Origin: Alteromonas lipotrueiana
GTDB taxonomy: Bacteria > Pseudomonadota > Gammaproteobacteria > Enterobacterales > Alteromonadaceae
Direction: 5' to 3'
Assembly (NCBI RefSeq): GCF_019249245.1
Contig: NZ_JAESDK010000016.1
Span: 44,149 to 108,148, forward strand
Length of the DNA: 64,000 bases
Part shown: piece after piece, positions 47,729 through 56,970 of the stretch
Position numbering within the stretch: the first letter of the stretch is position 1
Layout: each line of letters opens with the position of its first letter
Notes under the pieces: model-generated
Told to the model about the DNA's origin: nothing
Databases searched by the model: none
The model's input: the letters and a program-made list of their open reading frames with translations, nothing else
Program-made: the position numbers and the translations under genes

Positions 47729-48993
47729 CGCGCAATAGAGCGGATACCTTTAGCGGTCGCACCCACCGGCAGCTCGGCACTGCCACGTCCCTGATAAGCC
47801 GCCGCTAAGTCAAGATGCACCCAACCTTTACCCTCAGGATTTACAAAACGTGCTAAAAAGCCGGCTGCATTTGAAGCACCACCGCCCCCGCCGCCTTTTT
47901 GGGCGACACTGTTCGCGGTGTCTGCAAAAGCACTTGGGCAGCGATTTTTGTGAAAGGGTTCAAGTGGCAGAGGCCAGAATTTTTCGTTTTCCTGAACAGC
48001 AGCATCCAGCATTTTCTGGCGTGCCTCATCATCCATTGTAAATACAGCATGATAATCTTTACCTAATGCGACCATCGCTGCGCCGGTCAAAGTAGCCGCA
48101 TCAATAATTAACGGGGCTTCAAGCTCTTCAGCACGCAGTAAACCATCAGCCAGAACCAGACGGCCTTCTGCATCGGTATTTACTACCTCTACTGATACCC
48201 CATTTTTATAAGTGATAACATCGCCCAGCTTATAAGCATGGCCACTAATGAGGTTTTCTGCACAGCAAAGTAATAACGTGACACGTTTTTTAAGACCCGA
48301 TGTTATGGCCAGCCCAAGAGCGCCCGTTACCGTGGCGGCGCCGCCCATATCGCATTTCATATCAAGCATTCCTTCACTTGACTTAATTGAGTAACCGCCG
48401 CTATCAAAGGTGATGCCCTTGCCTACCAATACCGCATCAACCGGTGCCTGGGGATCGCCTGTCGGGTTATAGTCTACTTCTAATAATACCGGTGGCCGTT
48501 CGCTCCCACGACCCACATTGTAAATACCTACCCAGCCCGCATCTTTAAGCGCTTCACCGGTGGTCATTGACACAGATACTTTGTCGCCACCGAGCTCTTT
48601 TAACCAGTCTGCGGCGCGTGATGCCAGATTTTCGGGGCTTAAATCTTCAGGGGTATCATTCACTAATTTGCGGGTAAAGCACATCGCCGCATAATGATTT
48701 TCAAGGTTTGATTTATCTTCAGACTCGGCCCAGTCTATTCGGCCCGGATTACGTGCCCGGGTGTAGCTCATAGCAAAGGTCCATTGCTGGTCAAACGACC
48801 AGTCGCCCTGAAGACGTACCTGTTTAATATTCAGGTTGTCCAGAGTTCTGGCTGCTACTGCGATAGAGCGCTGCTCGTCTGTTGAATCAGACAAATGAAT
48901 GGTGGCGCCATTGTCGTTCATACTTAATGGTGCGTTCTCGCCCCACTGCTTAGCAGCAGGTTCATGTGATAAAGAGACATTAAAATCTGTCAT
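47710..48993 (-). CDS. pepB: Leucyl aminopeptidase family protein, peptidase B (M17)
   Basis: 427 residues. Cytosolic two-metal aminopeptidase. VLVGKGITFDSGGYSIKSSE contributes metal and catalytic Lys, DMKCDMGGAATV the next ligands, and NTDAEGRLVLADGL is the M17 signature; LTGAAMVALG closes the core. Length and the short N-domain fit PepB rather than the 500-residue PepA. ATG 48993 has AAGGA six bases upstream; earlier codons are poorly placed. A run of six glycines (QKGGGGGGASN) sits in an active-site-proximal loop. The stop codon region is tandemly duplicated. Confidence 0.93.
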   Translation of the reverse strand: MTDFNVSLSHEPAAKQWGENAPLSMNDNGATIHLSDSTDEQRSIAVAARTLDNLNIKQVRLQGDWSFDQQWTFAMSYTRARNPGRIDWAESEDKSNLENHYAAMCFTRKLVNDTPEDLSPENLASRAADWLKELGGDKVSVSMTTGEALKDAGWVGIYNVGRGSERPPVLLEVDYNPTGDPQAPVDAVLVGKGITFDSGGYSIKSSEGMLDMKCDMGGAATVTGALGLAITSGLKKRVTLLLCCAENLISGHAYKLGDVITYKNGVSVEVVNTDAEGRLVLADGLLRAEELEAPLIIDAATLTGAAMVALGKDYHAVFTMDDEARQKMLDAAVQENEKFWPLPLEPFHKNRCPSAFADTANSVAQKGGGGGGASNAAGFLARFVNPEGKGWVHLDLAAAYQGRGSAELPVGATAKGIRSIARMLHNY

Positions 48994-49047
48994 AACAATT
49001 CCTTTTTTGGTTGTTACACTAGTCAAAATTTATTGCAACGTAATCTG

Positions 49048-49749
49048 ATGGAATTTACTACGTCACTGCTTCGCGGAAAGCTTATTCGCCGTTATAAAAG
49101 GTTTCTTGCCGACATAGAACTGCCTGATGGCGAAACCGTTATTGCGCACTGTCCGAATACCGGCGCCATGACGGGGTGTGCCGAGCCCGGGTTTACCGTC
49201 TACTTAAGTGAGTCTGACAACCCTAAACGAAAATTACGCTACACCTGGGAGCTTGCCCAGGACTTCGACGGCAACTTTATTGGTATCAATACCCATATGG
49301 CTAATAAGTTGGTAGCAGAAGCACTAAATAACAAGACCCTGACCCAATTTAATCAGGTTGAGGCTGTAAAGCGGGAGGTTACGCCCCCCGGCAGTAAAAG
49401 TCGCTTTGACTTTCAGTTGTCTATGGCAAATGAGCTACACTATATGGAAGTTAAGTCGGTAACGCTTGCCCGCAACCGTATCGGATATTTTCCCGATGCA
49501 GTGACGGCGCGGGGCACCCGCCATTGCAAAGAACTGAGCGAACTTGTTCAGCAAGGTATTCCTGCTACCCTGGCATTTTGTGTTCAGCATACTGGCATTC
49601 ATGAGGTAAGAATTGCACAGGATATTGATCCTCTCTATGCTCTCGCCGTAAAGGAAGCGCGACAACACGGGGTAAAGGTAGTGGCATTTGGCTGTTTGAT
49701 AAATCAACAAAAACTGGAGATAAATCAAACCCTCCCAGTAAATTTGTAA
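49048..49749 (+). CDS. sfsA: Sugar fermentation stimulation protein SfsA
   Basis: 233 residues. RGKLIRRYKRFLADIELPDG, AHCPNTGAMTGCAEPG, YTWELAQDFDGNFIGINT and VKSVTLARNRIGYFPDAVT are the conserved SfsA blocks. The protein has a nuclease-like core (ExK in MEVKSVTL) and is proposed to bind DNA; early work linked it to maltose metabolism. ATG 49048 gives the conserved MEF start. It precedes dksA as in E. coli. Confidence 0.95.
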   Translation: MEFTTSLLRGKLIRRYKRFLADIELPDGETVIAHCPNTGAMTGCAEPGFTVYLSESDNPKRKLRYTWELAQDFDGNFIGINTHMANKLVAEALNNKTLTQFNQVEAVKREVTPPGSKSRFDFQLSMANELHYMEVKSVTLARNRIGYFPDAVTARGTRHCKELSELVQQGIPATLAFCVQHTGIHEVRIAQDIDPLYALAVKEARQHGVKVVAFGCLINQQKLEINQTLPVNL

Positions 49750-49967
49750 AATATAGGTTGATTTTTTTGGGTATGTCGCCATATTTGCGCCTTGCTTTTA
49801 CCTTTGCAACGTATTTGAAGGGTTGCAAACGTGGTGTTTTGGAACTGTGCCAAGGCATCAGTAGAAAAGGTTACTTTGATACTTCGATTGCCCAACGCCG
49901 GGATATTTGTTATAGATAATCGGTTTTTTGGTACATCGTGGGTGTCGTTGTGTAGGAGATGTGGCAC

Positions 49968-50417
49968 ATGCCAACAGGAAAAGAAACAAAATCGCTAGGA
50001 CTTTTAGCATTAGCCGGGCTGCAGCCGTACCAGCCTAAGCCTGATGAAGAGTACATGAATGAACCGCAGACTGAACATTTTCGTCTGCTACTGAAAGCCT
50101 GGCGCGACCAGCTTCGTCAAGAAGTTGACCGCACGGTTACGCACATGAAGGACGAAGCTGCCAACTTTCCCGACCCGGTAGACAGAGCCGCTCAGGAAGA
50201 AGAATTCAGTTTAGAATTGCGCACACGCGACCGTGAGCGCAAGCTGATCAAAAAAATTGAAAAAACGCTAAAGCGTATCGAAGAAGATGATTTTGGTTTT
50301 TGTGATCAGTGCGGTATCGAAATTGGTATTCGCCGATTAGAAGCCCGACCTACTGCCGACTTATGTATCGATTGCAAAACGATGGCCGAAATCAAAGAAA
50401 AACAACTGCAAGGCTAA
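49968..50417 (+). CDS. dksA: RNA polymerase-binding transcription factor DksA
   Basis: 149 residues. Works with ppGpp at the RNA polymerase secondary channel to drive the stringent response. N-terminal globular part, coiled coil with the tip residues [17 protein letters not shown] (the acidic tip DxxDxA), and a four-cysteine zinc finger CDQCG...CIDCKT. ATG 49968 with GGAG nine bases upstream is preferred. Close to identical in the core to E. coli DksA, with the gluQ neighbour conserved. Confidence 0.98.
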   Translation: MPTGKETKSLGLLALAGLQPYQPKPDEEYMNEPQTEHFRLLLKAWRDQLRQEVDRTVTHMKDEAANFPDPVDRAAQEEEFSLELRTRDRERKLIKKIEKTLKRIEEDDFGFCDQCGIEIGIRRLEARPTADLCIDCKTMAEIKEKQLQG

Positions 50418-50436
50418 CCTCCCCTGTAGTTCATGA

Positions 50437-50463
50437 CGGCCATGGTGAATTTCACCGTGGCCG
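50437..50463 (+). terminator. Hairpin between dksA and gluQ
   Basis: GGCCATGGTG and CACCGTGGCC (one G-U pair) form a 10-bp stem with a 5-nt loop, closed by one more C-G pair, followed by CCCTTTG. In E. coli a terminator between these genes controls how much gluQ message is made; this may be the equivalent. Confidence 0.65.
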
Positions 50464-50484
50464 CCCTTTGTCAGGGGCACCCTG

Positions 50485-51408
50485 ATGGATGTTATGCAAA
50501 CAGTACCCGCTTCAACTTATACAGGCCGTTTCGCCCCTTCCCCTACTGGTCCGCTTCACTTTGGCTCTCTGGTTGCTGCTTTAGCCAGTTATTTAGATGC
50601 CCGTGTCCATTCAGGCCATTGGTTTGTCCGTATTGAAGATGTTGATCGTCAGCGCAGCATAAAAAATGCAGATAAGGCAATTTTAGACTGCTTACACGCT
50701 CATGGTTTGCAGTGGGACGAACCCGTACGTTATCAATCTGCGTGTGATGATTATTATCAGACGTTAATTAACACATTTTTTTCGCGCCAGCTTGCTTACT
50801 ACTGTACCTGCACCCGCAAAATGATTCGTCAGCAAGGCGGGGGGTCTGCTTGTAACTGCCGGAATGCGAAACATGGGCCGGCCGGTGCTGCTGTGAGAAT
50901 AAAACTTGATACGCCGGTTCTGTCTTTCAATGACCGTATACAAGGGCCACAACAGGCGGGCAGTGATTGTGCAACAGAAGATATGGTACTGCGCCGGCGG
51001 GACGGGCATTATGCCTATAATCTGGCGGTAGTGGCAGATGATATAAAACAGGGCGTCACGCACATTGTTCGTGGTAGCGATTTGTTACCCACCACTCTGG
51101 CGCATCTTAGCTTATATCAATTGTTAAATGCGCCCCCACCTACGTATGCACATATTCCGGTGGCTGCCACCGAGCCGGGCTACAAATTAAGCAAACAGAA
51201 CAAAGCGACCGCAATTGACCCACATAATGCTAAACAAAACTTAGTTCAGGCACTAAAATTTTTACATCTTTACGTTCCTGATACGCTTCATGGTGCCAGT
51301 TGTGATAAAATACTAAATTGGGCAACCAAACACTTTAAATGTGAAACCCTGCCTAAAGTCAGCGAGATTATTGTTGATAAACAGCAGTCAGCCTTTTATA
51401 AAGATTAG
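50485..51408 (+). CDS. gluQ: Glutamyl-Q tRNA(Asp) synthetase
   Basis: 307 residues, a glutamyl-tRNA synthetase paralogue lacking the anticodon-binding domain; it attaches glutamate to queuosine 34 of tRNA-Asp. APSPTGPLHFGSL carries the HIGH-type motif (HFGSL, 25-29), YKLSKQNK the KMSKS-type motif, and YYCTCTRKM with CNCRN provide zinc cysteines. Ends well before the length of a full GluRS (about 470). AGGGG is eight bases before the ATG. Confidence 0.95.
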   Translation: MDVMQTVPASTYTGRFAPSPTGPLHFGSLVAALASYLDARVHSGHWFVRIEDVDRQRSIKNADKAILDCLHAHGLQWDEPVRYQSACDDYYQTLINTFFSRQLAYYCTCTRKMIRQQGGGSACNCRNAKHGPAGAAVRIKLDTPVLSFNDRIQGPQQAGSDCATEDMVLRRRDGHYAYNLAVVADDIKQGVTHIVRGSDLLPTTLAHLSLYQLLNAPPPTYAHIPVAATEPGYKLSKQNKATAIDPHNAKQNLVQALKFLHLYVPDTLHGASCDKILNWATKHFKCETLPKVSEIIVDKQQSAFYKD

Positions 51409-51440
51409 TTAACTTCGGAGATATTATTATTATTACGCGC

Positions 51441-52820
51441 ATGTTTGATACCGTTAAGCGGGTTTTTAGCAAATCAGACAGTAGTGAAGCCACAGTCGAG
51501 GGACATGTCATTCCCAGAGCTGAGCATGGCATTTCGCGAGAAAATATCTCTGATAATGCTTTAAAGGTACTTTACCGACTCAACAATGCGGGCTTTGAGG
51601 CCTACCTGGTTGGGGGGTGTGTACGCGATCTGATGCTGGGGTTGTTGCCTAAAGATTTTGACGTAGTTACCAATGCCACGCCTGAACAAATCAAAGGTTT
51701 GTTCAAAAATTGCAGACTTATCGGGCGCCGTTTTCGATTAGCGCATATTGTGTTTGGACGCGAAATTATTGAAGTTGCGACGTTTCGAGGGCATCACGAT
51801 CCAGCCGCCGACAACGCAAACTCTTTAGGAAAGGCCAGTGAGCACGGCCAGCTACTGCGAGACAATGTCTTTGGTTCGATAGCAGAAGATGCCGAGAGAC
51901 GCGACTTTACGTTTAATGCGATGTACTACAGCGTAGCCGACTTTAGCGTTACCGACTTTGCTAATGGCCGGCAGGCCATTGAGCAAAGACAGGTAGAGCT
52001 TATTGGCAACCCTGAGGTACGTTACCGCGAAGACCCGGTTCGAATGTTGCGCGCCGTTCGATTTGCGGTCAAGCTGAATATGAAGATTGCTCCGGGTACC
52101 GCTGATCCGCTTAAGCCTCTGGCTCATTTATTAGCAAATATCCCGCCGGCACGCTTGTTTGAAGAAACGCTTAAGCTGTTTTTATCTGGTCAGGGCAAAG
52201 ACACCTTTGTTGCGCTGCATGACTACGGACTATTAGAGCCATTGTTTCCGCAACTTACCCCGCTACTGGCCGACCCGGTCAGTAAAGAAATGCAATTCGT
52301 ACTCACCGTTCTGGCTAATACCGATGATAGGGTAAACAGTGGCATGCGGGTCACCCCGGCGTTTTTGTACGCTGCCTTTTTGTGGTATCCCCTTGAAGAA
52401 CATGCTCAAAAGCTTCAGGCTGAAGCAGGACTGAGCCCGCACGATGCGTTTAATATTGCCGCGGGCGATATTTTGCATCGGCAAACCCAGCGCATTATGA
52501 TTCCTAAGCGTTTTTCGACCGTAATACGCGATATCTGGATGCTTCAGCATCGCTTACCACGCCGGTTTGGACGCCGCGCTTATCAGATGCTCAGTCATCC
52601 TAAGTTTCGCGCCGCCTATGACTTTTTACAGGTCAGAGGTGAAACCGAAGGTGGAAAATTACTGGAGCTTACCGACTGGTGGACTCAGTTTCAGCACGGC
52701 GAGCCAGGCTTGCAAAAGAAAATGCTAACGTCTTTGCGACAAAAAGAAGGCAGTAGCAGTAAACCTAAACGCCGCCGGCGCCGAGCCGACCCGGCTAAAG
52801 GGTCCAGCGATGCACAATGA
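51441..52820 (+). CDS. pcnB: Poly(A) polymerase I
   Basis: 459 residues. Adds 3' poly(A) tails that speed RNA decay and controls copy number of ColE1-type plasmids. YLVGGCVRDLMLGLLPKDFD holds the nucleotidyltransferase GG and DxD motifs; GRRFRLAHIVFG, RRDFTFNAMYYS and EDPVRMLRAVRFA are class II tRNA nucleotidyltransferase-family blocks. The long basic tail (KPKRRRRRADPAKG) separates PcnB from CCA-adding enzymes. Its end overlaps folK by 11 bases. Confidence 0.95.
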   Translation: MFDTVKRVFSKSDSSEATVEGHVIPRAEHGISRENISDNALKVLYRLNNAGFEAYLVGGCVRDLMLGLLPKDFDVVTNATPEQIKGLFKNCRLIGRRFRLAHIVFGREIIEVATFRGHHDPAADNANSLGKASEHGQLLRDNVFGSIAEDAERRDFTFNAMYYSVADFSVTDFANGRQAIEQRQVELIGNPEVRYREDPVRMLRAVRFAVKLNMKIAPGTADPLKPLAHLLANIPPARLFEETLKLFLSGQGKDTFVALHDYGLLEPLFPQLTPLLADPVSKEMQFVLTVLANTDDRVNSGMRVTPAFLYAAFLWYPLEEHAQKLQAEAGLSPHDAFNIAAGDILHRQTQRIMIPKRFSTVIRDIWMLQHRLPRRFGRRAYQMLSHPKFRAAYDFLQVRGETEGGKLLELTDWWTQFQHGEPGLQKKMLTSLRQKEGSSSKPKRRRRRADPAKGSSDAQ

Positions 52821-53313
52821 GCACGTCTATGTAGGTTTAGGCAGTAATCAGGGAGACTCCGCACAAACGCTTCATTGTGCGCTAACTGCTATGAACGCGT
52901 TGCCTGATACGCGGTTGCTTAAACAATCAAGCTTATATGCCAGCTCGCCGATGGGGCCTAAAGATCAGCCCGACTTTGTTAATGCGGTGGCCCTGCTTGA
53001 AACCACTATGCCGGCGTTGTCGTTTTTGCACCAGCTGCAAACCATTGAGTTAAATCACGGCCGCCAGCGCAAAGCCGAACGTTGGGGTCCGCGTACGCTG
53101 GATTTAGACATTTTGCTGTTTGGCAATCAACAGTTTGATAGCGCCGAGCTTACAGTGCCTCATAGCGGGTTATCTGAACGCGAATTTGTGCTGGTTCCTT
53201 TATTTGAAATCGCGCCGACAATGATCATGCCCGATGGCAAACCGCTGGCCGCCTGGGTGGCAAAATGCTCCCTTGAAGGTTTACGCCGTTTGCGCCCTTC
53301 CAATCAGCGCTAA
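52810..53313 (+). CDS. folK: 6-hydroxymethyl-7,8-dihydropterin pyrophosphokinase
   Basis: 167 residues. Transfers pyrophosphate from ATP to hydroxymethyl-dihydropterin in folate synthesis. VYVGLGSNQGDSAQTL at the start, PMGPKDQPDFVNAVALLETT and the RKAERWGPRTLDLDILLFG signature are all intact. Start overlaps pcnB with AAGGG seven bases upstream. pcnB-folK-panB-panC is the usual gammaproteobacterial order. Confidence 0.97.
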   Translation: MHNEHVYVGLGSNQGDSAQTLHCALTAMNALPDTRLLKQSSLYASSPMGPKDQPDFVNAVALLETTMPALSFLHQLQTIELNHGRQRKAERWGPRTLDLDILLFGNQQFDSAELTVPHSGLSEREFVLVPLFEIAPTMIMPDGKPLAAWVAKCSLEGLRRLRPSNQR

Positions 53314-53360
53314 AATCCGTATAGTTCGCCCTTTAACGCATTTATCAGGTGTGGTGAGTT

Positions 53361-54155
53361 ATGAAAAAAATCACTATTTCAACATTACTGGCAAAAAAAC
53401 AAAGAGGTGAAAAGATTACCTCTTTAACAGCCTACGATGCCAGCTTTGCCAAGGTGTTTGACGAAGCAGGTGTAGATGCCATGCTTGTGGGTGATTCTTT
53501 GGGCATGGTGCTACAAGGTCAGGACGATACCCTGAATGTCACCGTTGAGGATATTGCTTATCATACCCGGGCGGTGCGTAAGGGCACGGAACGCGCGTTT
53601 GTGTTGGCAGATATGCCCTTTATGTCTTATGCCACCCCCGAAAACGCTTATCAAAATGCGGCTGTGCTCATGGCTGCCGGTGCCAGTATGGTTAAACTGG
53701 AAGGTGGACAGTGGCTATGCTCTACCATTGAAGGTTTAGTTGAGCGCAGTGTTCCGGTATGTGCGCACATTGGTTTAACCCCTCAGTCGGTGCATGTATT
53801 AGGCGGCTTTAAAATTCAGGGCCGCGAAGCAAACAAAGCACAACAGCTGGTCAACGATGCCAAGGCACTTGAACAAGCGGGCGTCCAATTATTGGTATTG
53901 GAATGTGTTCCTAGCAGCCTGGGTCGTCAAATAGCTGGGCAACTCAGCATTCCGGTAATTGGTATTGGGGCAGGTAATGGCACCGATGGCCAAATTTTGG
54001 TGATGCACGATATGTTAGGCGTGAGTGCCAACTATATGCCTAAATTTTCAAAAAATTATCTCGCCGAAACCGGCAATCTGCATCGGGCGGTTGAGCAATA
54101 CATAAAACAGGTAAAATCCGGAGAATTTCCTGGCCCGGAACACAGCTTTGAGTAA
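53361..54155 (+). CDS. panB: 3-methyl-2-oxobutanoate hydroxymethyltransferase
   Basis: 264 residues, first committed enzyme of pantothenate synthesis (ketopantoate from ketoisovalerate and methylene-THF). [20 protein letters not shown], the metal site [30 protein letters not shown] and [19 protein letters not shown] are family signatures. Just upstream of panC. Confidence 0.97.
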   Translation: MKKITISTLLAKKQRGEKITSLTAYDASFAKVFDEAGVDAMLVGDSLGMVLQGQDDTLNVTVEDIAYHTRAVRKGTERAFVLADMPFMSYATPENAYQNAAVLMAAGASMVKLEGGQWLCSTIEGLVERSVPVCAHIGLTPQSVHVLGGFKIQGREANKAQQLVNDAKALEQAGVQLLVLECVPSSLGRQIAGQLSIPVIGIGAGNGTDGQILVMHDMLGVSANYMPKFSKNYLAETGNLHRAVEQYIKQVKSGEFPGPEHSFE

Positions 54156-54159
54156 GTTC

Positions 54160-55017
54160 ATGAACACAGTCGAATCCATCAACGAGTTACGTACTTTACG
54201 CAGGCAATGGCACCGTGAGGGTAAAACCGTGGGTTTCGTCCCCACTATGGGCAACTTACACGCGGGGCATTTAACTTTGATATCGGCCGCGCGTGAGCAA
54301 TGCGATATCGTGGTCGCCTCAATCTTTGTGAACCCTCTGCAATTCGGTAAAAATGAAGATTTAGACACTTACCCCCGAACAATTGATGAAGACAAAGCTC
54401 AGCTAGACAGGCATCACACCGATGTGTTGTTTTTACCCTCGGTAGCCGAGATGTATCCTCGCGGCTTAGATGAACAAACTTTTGTTCAGGTGCCCGGTAT
54501 TTCAGACATGATTTGTGGAAACAGTCGACCCGGGCATTTTCGGGGGGTAGCCACCGTGGTCAGTAAGTTGTTTAATATGGTTCAGCCTGATCGCGCATTT
54601 TTTGGGCAAAAAGATTATCAACAATTGCAGGTCATTCGGCTTATGGCGGCGGATTTATCGATTGATATCGATATTCAGGGTATTCCTACTCAACGCGCCG
54701 AAGATGGCCTGGCGCTAAGTTCACGAAATGGTTATTTAACCGAAGAGCAGCGTCAAATAGCGCCGAAACTTTATGCCTGCTTGCTGAATTTGAAAACAGA
54801 CTTACAAAATGACCGCCAGCCTTTAAGCGTGCTTATCGAAAAATATACGGCGGTACTTGCCCAGGCCGGTTTTAAGCCCGACTATATAGAAATTCGTCAT
54901 GCTGATACCCTTGAGCCTGTCGGCGATATGGATAATCAGCTGGTCGTTTTGGTCGCAGCCTTTTTAGGCAATGTGCGTCTTATTGATAACCTGACCGTCA
55001 CCCGGCCCGAAGCATAG
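54160..55017 (+). CDS. panC: Pantothenate synthetase
   Basis: 285 residues. Joins pantoate and beta-alanine with ATP. GFVPTMGNLHAGHLTLI has the HIGH-like motif, FGQKDYQQLQVIRLMAADL and LSSRNGYL (KMSKS-like) follow. Start uncertain: ATG 54160 is used, while a TTG at 54148 overlapping the panB stop is an alternative; neither has a strong Shine-Dalgarno. Its beta-alanine co-substrate is probably made by the convergent panP gene. Confidence 0.96.
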   Translation: MNTVESINELRTLRRQWHREGKTVGFVPTMGNLHAGHLTLISAAREQCDIVVASIFVNPLQFGKNEDLDTYPRTIDEDKAQLDRHHTDVLFLPSVAEMYPRGLDEQTFVQVPGISDMICGNSRPGHFRGVATVVSKLFNMVQPDRAFFGQKDYQQLQVIRLMAADLSIDIDIQGIPTQRAEDGLALSSRNGYLTEEQRQIAPKLYACLLNLKTDLQNDRQPLSVLIEKYTAVLAQAGFKPDYIEIRHADTLEPVGDMDNQLVVLVAAFLGNVRLIDNLTVTRPEA

Positions 55018-55025
55018 GTTGAGCG

Positions 55026-56660
55026 TTAACCACTGTGACTTAATATTTCACGTGCATTGTCGTCCAACTCTTTCCACAAACGCATTTTTCGGGCAATAAT
55101 TGTCTGCTCTTCTAAAATATTCTTTAGATCTTGTTCGGTGGTGAGTGGGTTAGCCAGCACCACCCGAAACACAGTAATAGCCTGTCCGCCCAGCTCGGCA
55201 CATTCAAGACGTGTTCTGGATACAAACGATTTACCCGCCTCGCGCTGAGCTTTTTGGACCGCCACCACCAACCGGTCTAAATTTTGGTTCAGCTGACGGC
55301 ATTGTGCCGGGGTGGCGACATCAAAAGCATTCTGCACACTAGTAGGACAAACCCGGTAAGTTAACAGCGATAACGTGGGCGCGGTGGTCAGCATAAACAT
55401 GTCGTGCCGCTGAATCATGGCAGCGAAGGTTTGTGCTTTTTCGATATTTTGATCAATGATAAGCTCATACCCACGCCGACCCAGAATATGCAATGTGGAA
55501 TACACCATCATTGCCATACCGTTACGAGAGCCTTCTAATGTAGTGGCGCCCAAATCTTTTGAGCCTTCCCGCAGAATATACTGAGCATGGTGGCGCACCG
55601 AATTCGCGTCTTCAGGGTTACGAAATATGGCCATACCCGCGCCCATTGGAACATACATCTGTTTGTGGGCATCCATGGTTACCGAATCTGCACGATGGAC
55701 GCCCTTTAACTTGGTCCGGTTGGTAGATGAGAACAACGTGGCGCCACCCCAGGCGGCATCCACATGAAACCAGCACCCCAACTCTTTGGCAACATCGGCA
55801 AGTTCGTCTAAAGGATCGACATGGCCGGTCTCTGTGGTGCCGCCAATACCTACAATCGCCAGAACTTTATTGCCCTGTTGTTGATATTCAAGGCCGGCTT
55901 TAAGCGCATCTTCAGGCCGCAGAGTTTGCGCCGGACAAGGAAGCGTTAAAAGTTGCTCACGGCCTAATCCTAATGCATCCACCGCTTTTGATAATGAATA
56001 ATGGCCGCGCTTTGAACAAATAACCCCAAGGTTATTGATATCGTAATGACGATAGGCCGCCGCTAAACCGGCTTTTGCTACCCCGCTAAAACCGGGTTGA
56101 GGGCCCAGTAGTTTGTTGCGCGCAACCCATAATGCAGTAATATTAGCAATGGTTCCGCCTGAACAAAACGCGCCTAATGCATGGCGGGCACTGTGCAAAT
56201 GTTTGGTATAAAAGGCTTCGGGTTCATCATAAATAAGATTATGCATCATTCCTAAAACCTGTCGTTCCAGGGGGGTAAACGCTTTGGACGTTTCTATTTT
56301 CACCAGGTTTTGGTTCAACCCCACCAACAACTTAGCCAGGGGCAGGTGAAAATAAGGCAGCGCTGATGTCATGTGGCCAATGAAGGTAGGCGAATAGGTG
56401 TTAACCGAGTGCGCAACCAGCTTTTCTAGCAGGGATTCGGCATGAGTTGAAACAAACTCGGGAGATTCGGGCACACTGGCCAGCGAAAAATCTTTCTCAA
56501 TTTCTTCTAGCGAGGTCTTTTTTGTCACCACATGCTGTGACAAAAAATCCATAATATTGTCGGATAAGTGTTGTTCTATCTGCGCTAATTTTGAGTCTTT
56601 GTGCTCCGGTTTGGTAAATACCCGAAACAAGTGCTTAAGACTGACCTGAGCTTCACTCAC
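55026..56660 (-). CDS. panP: PLP-dependent aspartate 1-decarboxylase PanP
   Basis: About 544 residues of the group II decarboxylase fold (glutamate/tyrosine decarboxylase superfamily). GAFCSGGTIANITALW, CWFHVDAAWGGATLF and SVTMDAHKQMYVPMGAG (the PLP lysine) are visible. The combination and length fit PanP, described in Vibrio, which supplies beta-alanine by decarboxylating aspartate and replaces the pyruvoyl enzyme PanD. Placement beside panB-panC supports this strongly. The GTG at 56660 has AGAGG 11 bases upstream; another GTG at 56672 abuts the same AGAG and is less likely. Confidence 0.9.
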   Translation of the reverse strand: MSEAQVSLKHLFRVFTKPEHKDSKLAQIEQHLSDNIMDFLSQHVVTKKTSLEEIEKDFSLASVPESPEFVSTHAESLLEKLVAHSVNTYSPTFIGHMTSALPYFHLPLAKLLVGLNQNLVKIETSKAFTPLERQVLGMMHNLIYDEPEAFYTKHLHSARHALGAFCSGGTIANITALWVARNKLLGPQPGFSGVAKAGLAAAYRHYDINNLGVICSKRGHYSLSKAVDALGLGREQLLTLPCPAQTLRPEDALKAGLEYQQQGNKVLAIVGIGGTTETGHVDPLDELADVAKELGCWFHVDAAWGGATLFSSTNRTKLKGVHRADSVTMDAHKQMYVPMGAGMAIFRNPEDANSVRHHAQYILREGSKDLGATTLEGSRNGMAMMVYSTLHILGRRGYELIIDQNIEKAQTFAAMIQRHDMFMLTTAPTLSLLTYRVCPTSVQNAFDVATPAQCRQLNQNLDRLVVAVQKAQREAGKSFVSRTRLECAELGGQAITVFRVVLANPLTTEQDLKNILEEQTIIARKMRLWKELDDNAREILSHSG

Positions 56661-56916
56661 TACTAAACACACCTCTAAACGCTAAAGACCTCAGGCACCC
56701 GCTGTGCTGCGCTGCAGGCAGTTAATATGACCGCAAGCCGGAACTGATTTGTCACTATTGCTAAGTTGTTAGCAAAATAATTACAAAGGAGCGAAACTTT
56801 ACCCATAATACCGCACAGATACAAGATATGTGATGTATCGCACACAATTAATGGCGAATATACACGCGTATTGCGCCCGTTTTTTAACAAAATAAAAGGT
56901 TTGTTATATCTTACAT

Positions 56917-56944
56917 TGGCTTTGGCGGTAGCTCTGCTATATTG
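56917..56944 (+). promoter_or_regulatory. Candidate promoter of the EAL-like gene
   Basis: TTGGCT (56917-56922), a 16-bp spacer and TATATT (56939-56944) make a fair sigma-70 promoter, with AGGAGG and AAGGAAAT sequences before the start codon. Confidence 0.5.
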
Positions 56945-56970
56945 AGGAGGTGATAAAAAGGAAATAAAAC

